Source: Sipunculus nudus (taxonomy: Eukaryota > Annelida > Sipuncula > Golfingiida > Sipunculidae). Taken from it: a DNA stretch of 64,000 nucleotides. Shown piece after piece: positions 59,963-64,000 of the stretch. The translations under genes were made by a program, and so were the position numbers. The notes below the pieces were generated by a model. It worked only from the letters and a program-made list of their open reading frames with translations, did not search any database and was not told the DNA's origin. The stretch covers positions 44,221,695 through 44,285,694 of the forward strand of contig CM049316.1 of NCBI GenBank assembly GCA_026874595.1. Direction: 5' to 3'. Within the stretch, counting starts at the first letter, position 1. Each line of letters opens with the position of its first letter.

Positions 59963-60007
<45 letters not shown>
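59963..60007 (+). repeat. (GA)n tract
   Basis: About 21 GA dinucleotides, next to a GC-richer stretch that could be a promoter. Confidence 0.95.
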
Positions 60008-60010
<3 letters not shown>

Positions 60011-60297
60011 CGTTATGTACGTTTTGTAAGGTTGCCGGGGCGGTGGGCGTGACACAATGTCAGAGCTCGCGTGATGGATGGTTGACAGCGTTTTAGTTCG
60101 GCGTTGACTTGTCACACCGGCAACTCGTAACTCACACTTCCCAGCTCTATAGCTATATCGTCCTGTACCCTACAATACAGACTGACAGTGTGTGTGTGTC
60201 AGTTATCGGCGACCAACACAGTTCCTGGGATATACAAACGTGACTAAACAAACTCTGGCCGCTCATTACAAGTGTATTTGTACTCAATGCCAGTAGG
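60008..60297 (+). promoter_or_regulatory. Candidate promoter and 5'UTR
   Basis: Downstream of the (GA)n tract lies GCCGGGGCGGTGGGCGTGAC (GC box plus KLF-like box, 60033-60052), with higher CpG content than its surroundings, then UTR-like sequence to the ATG at 60298. GAGA-type repeats and GC boxes are common in animal promoters. No TATA box or initiator is decisive. Confidence 0.3.
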
Positions 60298-60319
60298 ATG
60301 GCCCTCGGTTACGGAGTAG
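60298..60319 (+). CDS. Candidate first coding exon (short)
   Basis: ATG at 60298 opens MALGYGV plus one base (phase 1) and ends at GAGTAG|GTAAGT, a consensus donor. Only 22 coding bases, so statistical support is weak. It is listed because of the promoter-like upstream context. No second exon is identified in the remaining 3.7 kb. Confidence 0.25.
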
Positions 60320-61554
60320 GTAAGTTGGTCTGGTATTTAACGATATCTTATCTAAACACGCTGATAGATGTTCGCTACACTGTTGTAGTATTAATCTTGT
60401 GTTAAATACAGCTAGGTTTGTCTGTCTCATGTATATAACCATCTGTATATATCCTTCCAGTACGCACAATACACATAATAAACCGATTTCACTAATGTTT
60501 CTAAATATTTGATCCTAAATATTAAAAAAAGTTCAGTGTCAGCTAATTAGTGTCAGATGAATTCATTGCTGTCTTGCCACACATGCACACATATACATGC
60601 ATACCGATATGTATAATGTGGGCATATAATAAAAAAAATTAATAAAACATAATATAATATAATATATCACACAGAATATGTATACTAGCATATACTTACC
60701 GGTATATATATAATGTATAAATACATATATGACTATATATATAAATACATGTATATACATGTGAGAGAGAGAGAAAGACAGACAGACTACAGAGACAATT
60801 GAGATTATCATTTTCTATTCCATGAAAAATGTTCTGCATATATTTCTCTAATATATAATTCAATTCAATAGCATACAAAAATGACTCGTATACGGTCTGT
60901 ATATAATGGAAATATTTTAGCAATAGTGAGATGTGGTCAGAGTCATGTAGCATCTGTCTAACTGTAAACATTCGGGTTAACCACGGGAAGAAAGCGGTTG
61001 ACATTATCAGCCCAAATATTCCTGACTCTGGGTATCAAATACTTGTGAAGCCTTCTCAAGTAAGCTGGCGAACTATCTCTTCCGAAACTAATACGAACTT
61101 GAAAAAGAAAAAAAAAGTGTTGCAAGTTACGGCTCGCGCATATACATGGGTTCGGAATCTGGCGAGGCTTGTGTTTCAACTTGTCCGCGGCGGTGTTGCA
61201 TCCTCTGGTATCAATCAGCCTTATCATGTGTGTTAAGATGGGGTTTTAGGAGGTGAAGTGCACAGACCACCTCTGATATAAACTACTTGACGACGAGGTT
61301 TGGTTTTCTATTCGTAGGTCCTTATATTAGGCGTCGTTTACGTTCACGACGTGCACTCCGATGGTTGTCACAGAGCTGTTTATTTTACATACCGTTCTGT
61401 GTTACTTTAATGTGTAGCAAATTACGTGCCCGTGAATATCGGCCCTTAATATACATGACAGCCTGATCTGGTTATCATATGCTTCAAAGAAAATATCTCT
61501 TCCCTTCCATGTGACCATGGAGGTATAACTCTAATTATACCTCCATGATGTGAC

Positions 61555-61588
<34 letters not shown>

Positions 61589-61640
61589 CTTGCCATGCAT
61601 TTTTACCTGTTGAACTTAAGAACATTTGCATAGTGATCAT
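60320..61640. other. Intergenic/intronic, no exon seen
   Basis: A 101-codon plus frame at 60931-61236 and an overlapping 89-codon minus frame are unrecognised. Confidence 0.5.
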
Positions 61641-61642
61641 TA

Positions 61643-61678
<36 letters not shown>

Positions 61679-61865
61679 GTTATTGTTATTATAATTATCG
61701 TTTCAAATGTCATATATAGTTACCCCGATGTAAGATTAACAGAATTGTTCATGTGCACGATTATCATATTCTTTTTACTAAACAATATATCACATTTAAA
61801 ATACCATTAAAACAACCATACTACTACAACTAATTTAAATAATAAAGATATAACATGTTTTATTA

Positions 61866-61906
<41 letters not shown>

Positions 61907-62025
61907 ATTTCATATGTCATATATTGATAATCACCCCGCTGTAAGATTAAACATAATTGTTCATGCGCATGATTATCATATTTTTCTGGACTAAAAAAGA
62001 AATCACATTTAAAATACTATTAAAA
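61641..62025 (+). repeat. ~210-bp direct duplication headed by (TTA)n
   Basis: Copy 1 starts at the (TTA)n near 61647, copy 2 at the (TTA)n near 61866. Both then share TCA(A/T)ATGTCATATAT, CACCCCG-TGTAAGATTAA, ATTGTTCATG-GCA-GATTATC and CACATTTAAAATAC at offsets of 207-213 bases. Confidence 0.85.
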
Positions 62026-62127
62026 CAACTAAACTCTCTCTCTCTCACTCTCTCGCTCTTGGTAGTGTTGGTGACTGTTGTCACATCAGTGCCGCAATCG
62101 TTTTTCTCTAGTCCTCCCTGTTGTTGT

Positions 62128-62262
<135 letters not shown>

Positions 62263-63222
62263 AAAAAAATTCAAGTGTTGTGGTACCATGCAGACATAAT
62301 ACAAGTATATTACTGTAATTAGCGTTACAACTTTAGAACCTTGCAGAAGTAATATATCATTGTTACTTATGTTACAACTGTTGCAACAACTGCGAATGCT
62401 ACTATCACTAATAGTATGCTAATATGATAATGACTGCATCTTTTTCCTATTAAAACAGCAAAGCCACACCTCAGTTAACACATAGTTACGTCGCGTTTGC
62501 ATACGAACAATGGTATACGGGAGTTCCGGCGTGTGAAACCCTCGTCTTTACATGTGCCGGGTATGATATAATAAATCTGCACAAGCGGTAACGGTAATCA
62601 CTCACGTATGGTTTAGATGAATAAATCACTCGGGCATCTTTTGATAAATGAAAAGCGTAACCGCTACAGACAGATAAAGAGAGTTGGGTATAATTTATCT
62701 AATACGTGTACCCTGTACTGGGGTTGGGGTAGCGTTAGGACTGGGGGGTAGGGTGTCACAACACGCTCAGCGTGCAAAGTCTGTCGGCGGTCTTTCAAAG
62801 ATACAGCTGTTACGGGATAAATTAGTCGGGCGTCGGGGGTACGGGGTTATCGCTTTACCAGCCAATTAACGCTCGATGTTGGGCTTTCACTGCGCAACTG
62901 TGCTGTTTGGGATGATGCGGAAAATGTGTGTGTTAGTATTTTATTTTTTATTTTTTAATTCTTATGCGGCTGAAATATAGTTTATTCATTTTATGGGAAC
63001 AAATGACTAGTTGACTCTACATGTAGGAGAGGTAGAAATAAGGTCCTATATTTATCACATCTCTCCATCCGTCTACCTGCAAGCACGTGTGGAATATATT
63101 GGGAATTGGCCAAAGAGTCTCAAACAGAATATTAGATATAAAGAGAGACAATGTTATATTCCTTATAATTTTAATATAATTCGCATTTATTTTTTACATA
63201 TATTCTGTGATGTACGAACAAT

Positions 63223-63228
<6 letters not shown>
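62263..63228. other. Intergenic, no gene seen
   Basis: Nothing beyond short frames. Confidence 0.55.

Positions 63229-63303
<75 letters not shown>
63229..63303. repeat. (TA)n microsatellite hosting a MITE
   Basis: About 37 TA dinucleotides. A short TA run resumes after the element at 63488, consistent with insertion into the tract. Confidence 0.95.
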
Positions 63304-63306
<3 letters not shown>

Positions 63307-63487
63307 TGGATCCTCGTTGTGTCGAACTAGGTTAAGTCGAATACCTCGGTTATGTCGAAGTTACAGACTCGATATTCCGGACAACTCTAGTTAAATTATA
63401 ACCAAATAAAACCCGCTTGTGTCGAACCTCGGATGTGTCGAAGTCTTCTGAGGGTCCCTTTGACTTCGACACAACGAGGTTTCCCTG
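63304..63487. mobile_element. 184-bp pogo/Tc1-mariner-type MITE
   Basis: Left end CAGTGGATCCTCGTTGTG followed by TCGAA; reverse complement of the right end CAGGGAAACCTCGTTGTG followed by TCGAA. TA dinucleotides flank both ends, the Tc1/mariner target. The terminal motif CTCG-T-TGTCGAA recurs inside as CCTCGGTTATGTCGAAG, GCTTGTGTCGAAC and CCTCGGATGTGTCGAAG. No coding capacity. The CAG...CCTCG-T termini resemble pogo/Tigger-derived MITEs. Confidence 0.85.
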
Positions 63488-63489
63488 TA

Positions 63490-64000
63490 TATATATATTA
63501 CAATTCGTTATATATTTTTCAAATTAAGATTATACGTGGCACCAAAAAGGGTTCGTAGCCCATTTATTTTATAATGACTGATGGTAAAATACTAACATTA
63601 AAAACAAAAGTAGTTTTAATATTCGACCAGGGAAGTCGTAATATAATACATATAAATAACTGCATGTAAGTATGAATCTTGTGTAAAAATGTATATAAAC
63701 GTAAAAAGAATATAGTGTTTATATATATATATGTCACTTAATTCATGGGAAGCTCATATTAACACACTACGTGAATATAAGTTCAAGCAATATATATTTT
63801 CATTTATAGAATACTATATTTTTCTGCCTATTTCAGTCACTATGATATCTTACCAATACTTCGTACATACCCTCACTGCACTTAGTGGCCAGGACATTCT
63901 GTTGTTTTCATTTTGGTATTGATATGTCTGGTGACTCAGCTGTATTTGAAAACAATTAACAACAACAGCAGCAGATCCGTACAAGCTCTCCACACACCTG
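63490..64000. other. Intergenic, no gene seen
   Basis: AT-rich. A 63-codon frame at 63731-63922 is unremarkable. Confidence 0.6.

Overview
The window is metazoan nuclear DNA. It is AT-rich and gene-poor, with many long (TA)n tracts, tRNA-headed SINEs, decayed non-LTR retrotransposons, an LTR retrotransposon, MITE-like foldback elements and a 3.3 kb satellite array. It carries no prokaryotic gene structure. Several repeats look molluscan, probably bivalve: the degenerate array of TGACCTTGACCT-type motifs at 49.8-51.1 kb, the paired repeats ending in CATAACCCC...GGTAATAAA at 20.8 and 21.5 kb, and the SINEs. The mollusc assignment is inference from remembered repeat style, not from a database search.

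Layout. 0-8 kb: a 21-bp minisatellite, two minus-strand SINEs, and a plus-strand LINE 3' end that keeps a perfect 3' hairpin. 8.9-12.3 kb: a tandem duplication of about 1.5 kb, each copy ending in a G/T-rich GGTTTGG minisatellite. 13.9-17 kb: a 5'-truncated Tx1/L1-like LINE on the minus strand with poly(A), FADD reverse transcriptase and a candidate target-site duplication. 18.7-19.4 kb: the best host-gene signal, two small exons joined in frame by consensus splice sites. 20.8-23.3 kb: dispersed repeats and a SINE. 25.06-28.37 kb: a ~120-bp satellite of about 27.6 units with higher-order block duplication. 29-30.3 kb: a LINE C-terminus relic and an Ac-like hAT non-autonomous candidate. 34.1-38.4 kb: a minus-strand Ty3/Gypsy element with one recognisable LTR and domain order protease-integrase-RT-RNase H, the copia-like order described for Gmr1-type Gypsy elements. 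38.4-49.3 kb: mostly intergenic or intronic with (TA)n tracts and one candidate signal-peptide exon. 49.8-51.1 kb: the AGGTCA-rich array. 51.36-51.69 kb: a candidate PLAT-domain relic. 53-64 kb: a SINE, a hAT-type foldback MITE with target-site duplication, a possible 2 kb non-autonomous element bounded by CATTTCATGAAATG-type palindromes, tandem duplications, a candidate promoter with first exon, and a 184-bp pogo/mariner-type MITE inside a (TA)n tract.

No complete protein-coding gene can be read. The identifiable coding sequence is retrotransposon pol, all of it broken. Host-gene evidence is limited to short first-exon candidates. Nearly all other open frames are random or low-complexity. 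No percent identities were computed, and alignments were made by eye.
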